Source: Hofstenia miamia
Lineage: Eukaryota; Xenacoelomorpha; Acoela; Hofsteniidae
Length of the DNA: 64,000 nucleotides
Direction of reading: 5' to 3'
Assembly: GCA_900660155.1 (NCBI GenBank)
Contig: CABFPE010000411.1
Location: forward strand, 310,851 to 374,850
Made by a program: the position numbers and the translations under genes. Positions 23,210 through 35,395 of the stretch are shown piece by piece. Within the stretch, counting starts at the first letter, position 1, and every line of letters starts with the position of its first letter. The notes beneath the pieces were generated by a model. The model saw only the letters and a program-made list of their open reading frames with translations, was not told the DNA's origin and searched no databases.

Positions 23210-23840
23210 CTACCTTAGATTACAATTATTCGGTTCCACAGCATCACGATCTTGTGTGGACAGTAAAAATATTGGCTTATTTTTCTTACTCTGATATTTT
23301 ACTGGCATTAGCTTGCCGGATTTGAAAAATCCAGAATCTAACAAATTTAGTTTTTTAGAACTCATGGGAATTTCTTTTTTGTTCAATCTGATTGTTCCAA
23401 CTAAGGAAGTATTTTGTTTTGCTAGTTCATCAGCTAAAGAGCTGAGGTAAAAATCGTCAGTGGTAATGCTAAAACTAAAATTTAGATAGTTTTTTAGCAA
23501 TGACATGACAACATGCATTTCTAAAGATGTTTCCTGATCCTGATTTTCAAATTTACCCAAATATGGTATGATTGAGAGGCATTATTTGGATTCTAATTAA
23601 AAATGGACCCAAAATTTTATCCCAGACATGCATATTTATCATTTTTTACAACTTTCTTTGCGTATTATGTTTATTTTGCGGAAGTGCAACCACCTTAACA
23701 ATTTGCGGAAGAAACAGAATTATCTGACTCATATATTTGAGATTCCATAGTCTTGATGTCTTCATCACCACTATCAAAGTAATTTACATTTTGCAAAAAA
23801 TAAGGCTTTGGTCTTTCTACTACAAAAGTGTCATTCACCC
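23210..23840 (-). mobile_element. piggyBac-type transposase fragment
   Basis: The minus-strand frame 23,560-23,210 reads ETSLEMHVVMSLLKN ... TTDDFYLSSLADELAKQNT ... VGTIRLNKKEIP. This matches the piggyBac segment with the second catalytic Asp (D-N/D-F/Y-x-S) and the GT-x-R-x-N-(R/K) block. Acidic sequence upstream (23,730-23,800) may be its N-terminal part. It is a different copy from the one at 1.5-2.8 kb and lies inside the hAT remnant. No ends seen. Confidence 0.75.
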
Positions 23841-25393
23841 ATCACCGTAAAATATTTCTATAAAGCAAGTGGTATTGATGAAATGTATAATCGTCATTTA
23901 ATTAACTGACGACCGTAGGTGAATGTTTTTACAATTTTTTGAGCCTTCAGAGAAAGAATTACCCCGAAAATTATAAAGACTCAAGTCACTCAACCACAAT
24001 CAAAAAAGAAACTTAGATTTTGGCGCTTCTTTACATGCTCAAAAATCTGCAACACACGATTTCGTACTTTCATATCTATATGGTATCACTGCTAGGCCGA
24101 ATTCAGATATTGTTGAATTTTGGTGTAACTAGGCAGCCAAATCCGCCTAGTAGTTTTTGCTGAAACGCGTGCAGATTACAAACAAACCAACCAACCAACT
24201 GAGACCACACTTTAATTTTTATAGAGCCATACCTCCGGTATAGCAAATATCTCCTATGTCTAATGATTTTATAAATGTTGTTCTAGAGATTTTGAGCATT
24301 CCAGCAAGCAGTGTTCCAGTTGAACGGCTGCTTTCTGTTGCAAATTCACATCTAGCGACAGATGAAGCAGTATTTCTCCTAAAAAATTGGAAGCTCTAGT
24401 TCAAATTTCATGTATTGAATAAATTTTTTGTTTATTAAAATTTAGTTTCCAAATACACGAAAAATACATGAAATACACGATTTCTTAATACCCAAAATAC
24501 CGATACACGATCAGTTAAGATGCACGAAATACGGATGCACGACAAAAGCGATACACGTCAATGCACTGGTCACATCGGAAAAAAAATTTTAGTTGGATGA
24601 ATGGACTGTCACAATATAATTTAAGTAATTATTTCAGCACAAGCTTCAATTTCAGGAGTTTCTATTTCCAGTATCAATAAATTGGTATAAAGAAAATATA
24701 GTAAAATTGAAATCGATGGAAATAAAAAATTTCATTTCTACATATTTTTTACTTTTGAATTTTCATATTATATATACTATATTAAGTTAATCGATGTTTT
24801 CATTCCAATGTCCCAATTTTCGTGGAAATGATTATATATACTGAAAAGAAAGGTACATTAAAGTGTCTCTGGTGTTACACAATTGTTGACATGTAACCAA
24901 TTAGAAAATATATTCTGTAACGCTGAAATCTATTTTCAAATAACTTCTTGACATTTCAAGAAAATCACATGTAGTATATTTTTTGGTATTCAATAACTAA
25001 AATAATCGAAAGCTTCTAAACTATTTAAGCAGGCAATTATTACGAGTATATTTGGCCTAGTGATGCTCTATAGTTTTCGGCAATATTTAAAATTTCATCA
25101 GCAGTTTAGATTTTTTTCGAAACCCAAGCAATATTTAACTTTGCCTATTTATGTGCTACGTTATTTGATGATGCAATAATCGCTAGAATACTTTGCATAT
25201 TTTCCTAAGTAATGAATCATTTTTCAAAAAATAAGAGTAACATGAGAAAGTTTTAAATAATTTGGATGCCCATGAAGGAATGCTTGAAGTTTCACTTGAT
25301 TTGTTGGACTTACGTTCGAGAATTACTTTTAAAATGTCAAAGTAAATGGGTAAATAACGCTACATCTATATCATCCTCATTCCCAAATCTAAT

Positions 25394-25682
25394 CAGGGCC
25401 GTGGCAAGAGGAGGGCCAGGGAGCATGGCCCTCCCTGTTGGGCCTCTGGGCCCCCTTCCTCTTGGCATCCTGGATACAAAACTCCATAGTATTAATTCTA
25501 ATATTCTGTAACTAAGTTTTATAGTTTATATTTTAGTTGAAATATATAAGATACTAATGCCAATCTATTTAAAAATTCAATGAAAAAGTGTGATACTATT
25601 TCATATGAGTGAAACTATGATTAATTTATTAAACTTTGCGGGGCCATGGCCACCTAAATTTCAAATGCAAGCCACAGGCCTG
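25394..25682. mobile_element. hAT-type MITE, family B
   Basis: 289 bp. The left end is CAGGGCCGTGGC and the right end the complement of CAGGCCTGTGGC. AATCTAAT stands on both sides (25,386-25,393 and 25,683-25,690), a perfect 8-bp duplication. The first 80 bp are very GC-rich and self-complementary (GAGGGCC ... GGCCCTCC), unlike the AT-rich surroundings. Non-coding. Confidence 0.88.
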
Positions 25683-25690
25683 AATCTAAT

Positions 25691-26830
25691 GCTGAGTTGA
25701 GAAATTTTCCAATTACAGTTAAGCAAATCTAGTTGAAAGTTGAAAACTATATCCTTAAATATGGAAGCGTTCATTAATTTTTAATCAATATATTAAATTA
25801 ATTATTAAATCATTTAATTAATCTTGTATACTGGCTGCTAAGCACTAGTTTGCTCGAATATATAAATTAAAACCACATTGTTATTTTTGTATATTTACAA
25901 TTGACGATAGAAATTGTTTCATTAGTTTTCACATTGTTATATAATCCTTTAAGCTCTTGGAAACCATTTGTAGAATATGCTTATTATTGAAGCATTCAGT
26001 TGTAATAAATGTTATTCTATATATGTAAAAACATAATAAAAAGATTTACGCTTTATTATCAAATTTCCACAAAATACTAGATGTCCTGTATTAAATCCTC
26101 AGTGACAATAATAATATGAAAACACTAAATAACAAATCACAGATGGTTCGGATATGATGATGTTCACTTTCATAGAAATTCAATGTATAGGTTTTCAACA
26201 AAATACATTTTCATATTCCAAAAACCTTAAATTGAGTTTTCCACTTTAAACAAACTTTCAGAGATTTGCATTATCTATCGCCAAGTGAATTAATACAGGC
26301 TGGAAGCTTACGGGAAAAAAACAATCAATTGAGGTTTTCCAATGTAATAAAACTAATTACTGCAACTAAGCGAATTAGCGTACGTTTAATCGTGTTGATA
26401 AACAGAAGTGGCATTCACTATAAGGTTATGGCCATATTAATTCAGTCGCGATGACGTTACCTTTTTTAACACAGATTAAAAATCAAGACAAATATGCGTA
26501 TTGTATTTGCAAATATTGCAAATATTTCTTAAATTTTGCATGGAAATTAAGTGACTTAAAAATTACTGAAAATTAATATAAGCGAACCTCGGTAATTTAC
26601 ACTAGAATTAGCCCCGCATTAACACACCATTTATTGCAATGAATTCTTACATAAAGTTTCATTATAAATGCAAAATATAAGTTTACAAATTACTTTAGCA
26701 TCATGAAATCAATATAATAGTTCAATAGTATTTGTGTAAAAATCTACAATTAAGACAATTACAAAATCGTTTTTTAGATTTCTTAACTGAATGTAAATGT
26801 TTTCACACAAATTATTACTACTAGTTGATT
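25691..26830. other. Intergenic, nothing recognised
   Basis: AT-rich; 3' flank of the GPCR gene, which ends at 26,831 on the minus strand. No TE coding seen. Confidence 0.4.
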
Positions 26831-27480
26831 TTAAATTAAAAATAGAGTGACACTTTTAGGCAACATTAATCTAAAAAATGTTTGACGAAATACTTTTGTA
26901 GAAATTATATATATCAAGAAGTTAATGGATAGGTTTGTCAAACCGGCAGTGCCGGTGATGCTGTAAAAGAAGTATAAACGTGCCTTTTCTCTTAAAGTAT
27001 CAGGATTTATGCTCTTAGATATGTATCCAAAAATAATGACAAGCATAACCGTTATAAGGAACGATATCGATATAAACAATAAATTGTATATAAAACTATT
27101 ATCTGTACTGGACTTGCGTTTACGAAATTTTATCATGCGAAAAAGAATGAGGACGTTTCCAAGAAGCACTGTAGCTACCGAACCGGGTGAAAGAATCTCA
27201 AAATAATATAGTGTGATCTGTTTGCAGATTCCATTTTCATCAAGATTGTAGAAGTACAATATTGGGGAGTTCATCACACACATTAATGCAAACATAATTA
27301 GACAGGCTGTGTTGGCCTTTTTTGAATTTAAGTGCATTTTGTAGAAGATTGGGAAGTATAAGCAGACGAGCCGATCGATGGTTAAAAGGGGAACAGTCAT
27401 TACACTCCCCAACGATGTCATATTGAGCAAAAAATAGGCACCTTTGCAAAACCATTTATTGATGTTTTCAATGTAGATTC
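26831..27480 (-). CDS. Rhodopsin-like GPCR, exon 2 (terminal)
   Basis: Follows an ATTTTTAG acceptor. Visible landmarks, numbered in the 297-residue protein: Cys93 at the top of TM3 and Cys167 in extracellular loop 2, the usual disulfide pair; DRL at 117-119 in place of DRY at the end of TM3; TM4 (about 139-160); TM5 (about 172-196), with a Pro at 180; a short basic loop KFRKRKS; TM6 (about 210-235); and TM7 ending NFLIY at 268-272 in place of NPxxY, then helix 8 KVFRQTFFRLM. All seven helices are present and there is no stop, so the gene looks functional. It encodes a plasma-membrane receptor, probably G-protein coupled. The intron is about 650 bp. Confidence 0.88.
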
Positions 27481-28131
27481 CTAAAAATTTACAGAGTAAA
27501 TATATAAGCATAAAAACTTATTGAAATTTCTGCAGGCGTGCATTTCTTATTCTATGCATTCATGTTTCTTCATTCTAATCTTGTTTCACGAATGGCGTCG
27601 TTAACGACTAAACTATTTGTCAAAATAATGTTTTCTATATTTTGTTTTAATATTTTATGAGGTTGGGAATTTTATGTTTCTAACTTAGACCTAAAGACAA
27701 TCAAAACGCTACAAAAAACTCTATATATAATTCATGAATGCCTTCAGAATGCAACACGAATTGAAGAAAAATATTGTTTCTGATTTCTTAAAAGTAAATG
27801 TGAAAATAACTTTATGATTGTTGTCACATTGAGGTAAATTCGACATCTTGGAATTAATCTCAATCGTTTTACTATATTGCCCTAAATTATTTCTAAATGG
27901 CGTTAAATATTCTTTAGAGGCAGTTTTTATGCAACACTAAGTATACGTATGTATCAATTTTAACTCCAAAAATTGACTTCTACCAATTTTAAAAGCAGCA
28001 TATAACGAAATTACTCATGTTTGTTTGAGAATATTTATGTGTTACTTCCAATAACTAATCCTGTACAATATTTAAAAACTGTTTCTCTATTATGCAGCCA
28101 AAACAAAAAATTCTTGGAATTATGTACTTAC

Positions 28132-28375
28132 CCATTGGTCGAAGAATGCCAGCTTTTATTGCAAGATGGGCACAAGTTGTTCCATCCCATATTGACAACA
28201 TTTGCATGAATATTATAAATGACGACTTTGACTTTGGATTGAAGTTAAAACATGTTATGAATGTGAAGAAGTTGAAAAAAATTCCAATAATGCCAATTGC
28301 CAGGTTCATGAGATTAATATAATTAGAAAGAATGTAGTATGGCTCAAACTCAATGGAATTACTAGTGTTAGACAT
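28132..28375 (-). CDS. Rhodopsin-like GPCR, exon 1
   Basis: Starts at the ATG at 28,375 with a short N-terminus containing an N-x-S/T site (N3-T-S). TM1 is about residues 20-43 (LAIGIIGIFFNFFTFITCF, with the conserved Asn). TM2 is about 52-75 (MQMLSIWDGTTCAHL, with the conserved Asp of helix 2 in IWDG). The exon ends CCAATGG before a strong GTAAGT donor, 244 bases, phase 1. Joined to exon 2 it gives LRPMGIYIENINKW, a natural TM2-TM3 loop. The complete spliced protein is 297 residues. The divergent, short layout resembles the expanded invertebrate FMRFamide-receptor-like orphan GPCRs; ligand unknown. Confidence 0.85.
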
Positions 28376-31230
28376 CTATTTTACAATTCATACATAATAA
28401 CCAAAACATTTATATGTTACCTAGAGAAATTTAATTGGTCTATACATCAACCAATGAATACTTTCCATATACATTATGAAATTACAGCGATATGGAATTT
28501 AGTGGAAATTTTGTCATTAATCTGCTTTATTGCTGTAAAATATGCTTGACATTGTTTTGTAGTATTTAAACAACTTTATTCTAAAGAATCTTCGATTCGA
28601 GAAGTCGTTATTAATCGAAACACTGAATTTGCTACATTCTCTAGAAACCCTGTCTTTTATTTTTATATTTATACGTTTTTAATCATAGCAACCCTAGGAT
28701 TGTAAGTAATTTATATGATATGAAGATACCATGATCTTCTATAGCGGCTTTGAAAAAATTGAATAAAATTACGATACATGCTTTCTTGAAATAGGTTTTG
28801 CCAGTATTACAATAATTTAACAGTATTAAAAAAATGTGCATATTTCAATTTAGTTTACAATTGGAATGTATATGAGTGTGCGAGTATTTATATCACTGCT
28901 TCATATAAATAGTCTGTTTGCGCTAGTGACATAAGCAGTTATTATCAATTGTAATGCAATACAATATGCTGATGATTCAATTAATTAGTTATTTTTAAAA
29001 GTTACTAATTATAATTTTCAATTTTCATATATTTACAAAGCTATGGATTTACATGCATTCCATTTTTACAAATGTGTTATACAATGTTACACGTCAATCT
29101 TGTATTAATTCTATTACCTAATAAAGATGCACTTCAGCAAAATTTATGTCAAAGCAATGCGTTCTAGAAATGGACTGGCATAAAATTCATCTGAAAAAAA
29201 CATAAAGAATGATTATTTTGCTGAACAAAATCTCTATTAGAAAACAACTTTAACAATATGCGTTATTATCCTGATAGCAACTTTGAAAGCGTCAATAAAC
29301 TACAATAACATTAGAACAACGGTTACAAATTGTTTCAAAAAGTATAAATTCTAACAATTTAATAGAACGTAATGCTTTAAGTGTTTCGATGAATAAAGTC
29401 AATCACACATTAAAAATATCATTTCAAAAAAGATACTAGACATTTGAATTATATAATAATAAAATGCTTTATTACTCTAATAAGGTTACTACAAATTAAC
29501 AATAAAAAACGCCATTTAAATTATGGATACACGTGGAACAAAAAAAACGAAAATTTAGGGTTGAGATGTTCAAAGGCATCTTGAAACATCATCGCTTTAA
29601 AAATCGAAGCACCCATAAATTGTATTAATGTTCTTTGAAGAAAATTAACCAAACGACATGTATGATGAAAATAAATCTGTCTTTCGCTTACAAGTTTTCG
29701 TAACTCAAAATAACATTAAATCTTGAGAATGTATGTTAATTATAATATTTGGAGATAAAGCGAAATGAAGTTGAAAATATTTATGTCATATTTGTCATTT
29801 AGTAACTTATTCATAAATAGCAAATGAATTACTTAGAGTTAAAGAGAAAACGGAAGAATTTTCAACTTTAAAAGACGATGTTTAAATGAAATGCCAGTAG
29901 TTATTCGCCTGTGTGCACTTTGATTGAAAACGATCGAGTTTAAGCACATATGTTAAAGTCGCATACTACGTGAGTGAATAAAGAACCATTGATTTATATA
30001 GCGTTATATAAACTGTTATTCAACTCATTTAACACGTATACTTAGTATATGGAAAACTTTATACTAATTTGAATTTAAACACAAGTCTCTCATGGCGATT
30101 TTATATTTATTAGCATGCTATAATCATGGATTCAAGGATTTCATGTACTTCTTCAGGGATAGAATGCTATTATCAATGATCACTCCCAAAATGTTTTGAT
30201 TTAAGCACCACCCTCGCTTTCAAAGTCATGTTCTAGAGCTATAATATATGTGAAAATCTTTAAGCATAGCTGCATTAACCTGCATTAGTTACATTGCTAT
30301 CCGGAGTTTCTAACCAATCACAGCTGAAGCATACTTAAAAGGACGACTTTTAACTCGCACTGATGAAAGCTTTGTTAGAATTTCAAGCACTGGCAACCTT
30401 ATTGAAAAATAATTTTTTGCTTTTTGATATTCGAGTTGAAGTGTTACTCATACGAGAACAAAGAAGCGCTAAAATGTTATATTTAGCATGATTTTTCAAT
30501 TGCAATAATAGATGATTACTTCTAAATGTCTTACGAAAAAAGCCTTTTAACTGCAAGGAAATCTTTTACAAATTTTGAGACAGAATTAAAATTAAAGACG
30601 TAAGCGTTTGCTGGGGCATCAATTTATCTTTGAATCGACGGAGGTTGTTAAAAAATGGTGCATGCAATCTCATTCTTGTTTCCAGGGATCTCATCTCACT
30701 ATAATGAAAGTTTGTAATTTGAATGAATTGCTTCGTTTTTCCGGCATAAGAAATATGACATTTTGCAAAATTCTCTGTACGGCTTGCTCATAGTTGGGTA
30801 AGACATCAAATATTACGATAATCACATTTGAAATGTGTAGAACTCTAATTACAATTTCTTGACAACATAATTTATCAAGCGTGTTGAAACAAACAAGAAT
30901 GGAGGCTAATTATTTTTTGAGTGAAAGGCGCTCTTTTTATTTTTTGATTTACGCCTTTTATCAAGCAAGAATGCTCTGTCAATGGCGTATTTAAGGATCA
31001 AGTAGGATGCTTCGCAACAATGATGTTTTTTTAATAGTTCGATAGTTTCTGAAGGGCTTTAGATTAGAGCTCCTAAAACCCTTATTTAAGTCTATATCCC
31101 AAGAATTCCCTAATATTTAATGAAAGTAAAAACTTCAGGTAATCACCAGAAATTGGTTAAATGAGCTGTCACGTCATCATATGTGAAAATATATATTGGA
31201 AGTTGTATCTCGCGATGCTTAATGGATATA
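28376..31230. other. Intergenic, no gene recognised
   Basis: 5' flank of the GPCR and beyond. One frame at 30,686-30,793 (+) follows a good TTGTTTCCAG acceptor and reads to a stop (SHLTIMKVCNLNELLRFS), but nothing supports it further. No transposon coding or inverted ends seen. Confidence 0.35.
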
Positions 31231-31921
31231 TATATATATATATATGCGGTTATGATTCTAAGAGATGTATTTGCAAATGTACGCTAAAGTGTATATTCGA
31301 CTGTGTCCTAAGCTTAACGTAAATTACGTTTTTAGACAAAAATGAATGCGCATTATTGTGTCTTGGAGAATGCAACCTGAAAAATTCATCTTGCCTGAAT
31401 AGTATTTCCGCTTTATAGAAAACTTTTATTATTGCAAGTACTTCCATGTTACGACCACTTTTCTCAATATAAATTTCTTTTATAGTTTCATTATCCAATT
31501 TCAAATATTTTGAAATGAATTTCCTCCTTGTTTAGTTGTGTTTTCTGCTTTGAAATTACTAGATCGCATACCAATCCACTTCGTGTCCATAATTGAAAAT
31601 ATTCAATAAAATCACTTGACAGTGCGTTTTCTATATTAACATCTACCCATGCTTAACATCTACCCATGGCCAACTTAAATCACGAGCTGGCGATTTGCAT
31701 TAAGCATGGATAATTTTGAGGCCATCCAGTACATATTAAATTAACAATCCCTTCGGCTATTAAAGTACAATTAATAGTGTCAATGTCTACACAAGAAGAA
31801 ATTAACTATTGAAAATAAGTATTACTATGTATATGTACTCTACATTGTAATAAAATATAATGCTTTATAAACATGTAAACATGCAAAATGACACAAAAAA
31901 CAGAATTCACTAAAAATAAAT

Positions 31922-33791
31922 TTATCTTCTGCTAGATGTACTGCATTTAAAAGATTTAACTTTTGACTTTAAAAAGTTATCTTTCAATTTCTTTTGCAGA
32001 TTATTGAAAAATATGTTAATGCAAAACTTTGCAATCAGCTTAAGAGTTTGATCACTGTGAGAAATGCACGCACATTGAAATGAATTTGATTTCATTACAT
32101 GCAGTAAAAATTCCAAGCATGAAGTTAAAAGATTATCATTAAAATTCCCAATAATGCTCTCTTGATTTGTAACTAGTACCTTGAAAACAAACTGCACCAT
32201 ATCACACATGCCTGTTGTTGGTTTTATAAAACCTCCAGCATTCAATGCGTCCAAGTATTCAGATTATAAATGCTTTCATCAAAGGAAGTGTCCATCATAA
32301 TATTGTGGCATTCCAAACAATTTGCATATTTCTTTAAAATCTTCTGTGAAATGTAACCAGCTATATATACCACAATTTCAGTTTCAAATTCATTCCAATC
32401 CAGTAAGTCATCTGCATCTACAATGATGTCCGAATAGTCTCCATTTATTTGAGTGTTGTCCATTATCGAAGCAATATCTTAACTTTAGAAACGTTTTTAA
32501 TTTTAGAATCCTTTCGGAACGTTGCACATCATAGAGACCAACCAAAAAGCGTCCGCCGGACATTTGTCGATAGCAACCAAATTTCTTTTCCAAATTGTCT
32601 TGGTTTAGACGAGATGTTAAAACAAAATCCTATCCTTCATCTAACAATCGTTGAGATAAATTTAATATTGATCGCGTAGTGATTTCTAATGCAGAAAATG
32701 TCTGTGAGGTTAATCCTGAAAGGTTGCTCAATTTCCACTTCGCGACCCAATCTGAAAATTTTAACAAAAAGTCCAAGCTCCCATCATTAGCACGAATACT
32801 CCGAGCAATATGCAAAGGATGACATGGAGATTTTGAGTTTAAAATGTTCCACAAAACATAAATTAGTTTTAGGAATTCTCCAGTTGTACGAGCTTCTTCA
32901 CTATTAGGAAAATGTTGTTGTAGGGCAACACTGTTTGTTATATGAAAGATATGCAATGCTAATTTCACATTTTGTTTTTTATTTGCTGGATTTAAAGCTG
33001 ATGCGGTAAATTTGTGACTAGATCGCAGAATTTTGTTTGTTTTTTTTTGTATAAATCCTCTAAGATTTTCCATGCTTGGAATATCAATAACAAATACATC
33101 AATTTTATGTTTAAATTGCGGAATAACAAATGTTCTGAACCGTTCGAAATTATTTCTTATAGTTTTTATGAGATGAACTACATCATAGAAAATGTTCACG
33201 TCATGATCTTCAGAAAAGCGCAAACACATATGATTGATGCCCATCTTTTGTTGCAGTTTATTGAATACAGATATATTGATGCGACTATTGTCACAAACTA
33301 ATTCACGAATTTTTAAATTAGATCGAGATAATTCAGCAAAAAGAGATTCGCATTTCTCGAATAATATACTCGTACTAACATTTACTAAAGGGATTGAACT
33401 AACAATAAAATTGTCTCCAGTCTTTAATGTTGCAGCCATAAATGCTATCGTACAAATTCAAATCATTATCCACTCCTGTGAGATAATGCTTATTGTATCT
33501 CAATTCCGGTTGCAAATACTGCTACTGTTCTTAACCATGGAGGAAGAGGCACAGTATTTCCATTTAGAAATAATTTCACATTTAAGTCATGCGTAATTAT
33601 AATTCCTTCGTTAATCTTTGGAACATCAGATAAAATGTGATATACACGCTTACAACCGTTAACTGTGTCCAATTTCCATCCAGTGCAATGAGATCAGCAG
33701 AAATGTCATCGATTGAAGAAAGCTTTTCATTAATCAAAAACGATTGTAGTTCCTCTGCTTGAAAAGATCTGTTTCTTGGTGGAGGCCTCAC
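31922..33791 (-). pseudogene. Catalytic region of the second P-type transposase, in pieces
   Basis: In minus-strand order: linker (33,791-33,490); a 269-codon frame 33,439-32,630 with IRELVCDNSRINISVFNKL (second Asp) and FYDVVHLIKTIRNNFERF (the HLIKxIRNN insertion motif); a piece with NLEKKFGCYRQMSGGR near 32,590, the block carrying the catalytic Glu; and a C-terminal part with IVVYIAGYISQKILKKY and a C-x2-C pair (32,463-31,922). Order and motifs equal those of THAP9 and P transposases. Frames change between pieces, so it is inactive unless introns explain some breaks. Confidence 0.8.
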
Positions 33792-34307
33792 ATTTATATT
33801 TGATGAACAATTCTAAGAAAATTTATGTCATATATGTAAGCACAGTGTTCATAATTGTAATAAATTATTTTAAACTCTCATGTAAATTATGGGATTCATT
33901 TTAAATTTATAAAATCAACGCAGCAATGGGCTTACTGTTAAAGGCTAATATTTTGCAATATTATGAAAAAAAATTTAAATAGAGTGTTGTAAGAAGTTGA
34001 AAAAGAAACAAAAACATTTTGAAATTATTGTATATTATTTCTTCAAAGTATATTGATGTTAACATGGAGAATCTTTGCTTTTGTTTAGTTTCATTGCTTT
34101 AACACTAGAATTACGGTTATTCCTTGACAATCATTTCAACAAACACTCTGTTTCACAGAAAAAAATTCAAATATAAACTTTAAAATGATCTTAAATATTA
34201 TACCTGGTTTAAAATATATGAATTATTAACAAAGTAATATGTCTGATGTGGGTTGGAGCGACCCGTATCAGCAATTCTAGTGTTAATAGTGTTCTACTTA
34301 ATTCTAA

Positions 34308-34625
34308 TTAGATAATAATAATTTTAAATTTAAAATTTGCCAGACATACCTGTACACTTGAAGGATAAGCGAAACTTGACGGCATGCTGTTGGGCTTGAG
34401 TTTCTTCTTTCCACACTTCGTCAAATAAAAGCATAAATTTTCAAAATGCTCTTCGCAACTAGAAGTGTGGCTAGTAACCACCAAATCTTTTCTCAGAATT
34501 AGTTTCATCCATTTATTACGCATTTCTTCAAATTTAGGAAAACAAAACTGGGTCACACATGACTGATATACGCCTTTCTTAATATAGGCTGAAGTACATT
34601 TGGGTACGCAGCACTTTAGTCCCAT
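34308..34625 (-). CDS. THAP domain exon of the second P-type transposase
   Basis: From the ATG at 34,625: MGLKCCVPKCTSAYIKKG, then FCFPKFEEMRNKWMKLI and CEEHF. This is a C2CH THAP finger (C-x4-C ... C-x2-H) with the FxFP box and a Trp in the DNA-contact helix. The frame ends after about 90 residues, so the transposase probably continues by splicing or is broken downstream. It belongs to the element at 31,665-34,930. Confidence 0.8.
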   Translation of the reverse strand: MGLKCCVPKCTSAYIKKGVYQSCVTQFCFPKFEEMRNKWMKLILRKDLVVTSHTSSCEEHFENLCFYLTKCGKKKLKPNSMPSSFAYPSSVQVCLANFKFKIIII

Positions 34626-35395
34626 TTCTGAAATGGATATAAATTATGCAAATGTAATAATACATGAAATGCATACATGTATATTAGTCTAACAAGTAAC
34701 AATAAGCAAAACAATTCGCGTTTAAGTAGTGCACATGTACATGATGTAATGAATTAGGCAATAAAATTGTTCATTTAGAATGGGTATATTAAGTTCACAT
34801 TTTGTTAAGTGGCGGCGTAATGGGGAATAATATGAATGAGGAATTACATTTGGTAGCAAATATTTGCTAAATGGCCTCAAAATTATTTTGCTTAATGCAA
34901 ATCGCCAGGCCGTGATTTAAGTTGGCCATGAACCACCTCACTGCAACATTGAGAAAAATCTTATTCAATTGAAGATTTCTCCACCAAACCTTGATTATTT
35001 TGAAACGTAAATTTTCAAATTTGCCTTATTAGTGTTTTCAAGCAATGCAAGTCTAATACAACGTTTTTGACTTACGTTTGTTATTCGCAGTTTAAGTGCG
35101 TTTTTCTTGGAATTACATTCTATTGAAGATTGAAGTCTTTTCGATTGTATTTAAATTGCTACTGCGGCTTTCCGTTAAGTCAGCATTAAGTTCAAAATGT
35201 ATGGGTAAAACTGAAAAATTAGGGCATTTTGAGAATTCTATCAAAAAATCTTCTCTATCATTCACTGTTTGCTTTTGGAGAGTACATTAGTTACTAATAA
35301 CGTACTGTGGATTGTATTGGCAGTTGAAGCATTTTACCATCCTTATCGAAAAATATAACTTTCTGATGATCCGCTAAACGTTTGTATCTTTAAGC

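Larger units (their letters stand above)
22392..24568 (+). mobile_element. hAT transposon remnant hosting other insertions
   Basis: The left end CATTGCATTGACGTGTAT and the complement of the right end, CAGTGCATTGACGTGTAT, form the inverted repeat. The flanking 8-mers GTTGCATC (22,384-22,391) and GTCACATC (24,569-24,576) agree at 6 of 8, both differences being transitions. Sub-terminal ATACACGAAA-like words repeat many times at both ends. The plus strand near 24,295-24,400 encodes IPASSVPVERLLSVANS and a shortened tail FLLKNWKL, the hAT C-terminal dimerisation block. The rest of the transposase is gone. Confidence 0.75.
31665..34930 (-). mobile_element. P-element-type (THAP) transposon, second family, ~60-bp inverted ends
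   Basis: 3,266 bp. The left end CATGGCCAACTTAAATCACG runs on to about 31,726 and is mirrored at 34,869-34,930, including GGCGATTTGCATTAAGC and AATTTTGAGGCCAT. It interrupts the paralogue pseudogene, which is continuous on either side. The minus strand encodes a THAP finger and a P-type transposase. Just before the left end TTAACATCTACCCATG occurs twice in tandem. A clean 8-bp duplication could not be read. The long inverted ends and different protein show it is not the 5-10 kb family. Confidence 0.88.
31245..35395 (-). pseudogene. Decayed paralogue of the secreted-protein gene, split by a transposon
   Basis: Two blocks match the intact gene at 52,791-54,098. The left block, 31,245-31,660, contains LDNETIKEIYIEKSGRNMEV and LHSPRHNNAHSFLS, against LDNEIIKEIYIEKSGFDM and LHSPKFNNSYAFLS in the intact gene. 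The right block, 34,935-35,395, matches the intact gene at about 53,150-53,670 at the DNA level (for example TTGTTATTCGCAGTTTAA and AGTACATTAGTTACTAATAACGTACTGTGG). Homology stops near residue 145, so the 5' third is gone. Frame is lost in several places. A 3.27-kb P-type element sits between the blocks, at the point equal to about 53,150. Insertion and decay agree with a dead duplicate. Confidence 0.85.

Noticed and set aside
30608-30793. 61-codon frame with a good acceptor inside
   Set aside because: No recognisable protein, no partner exon, and the region is otherwise empty; kept only as a note in the intergenic entry.
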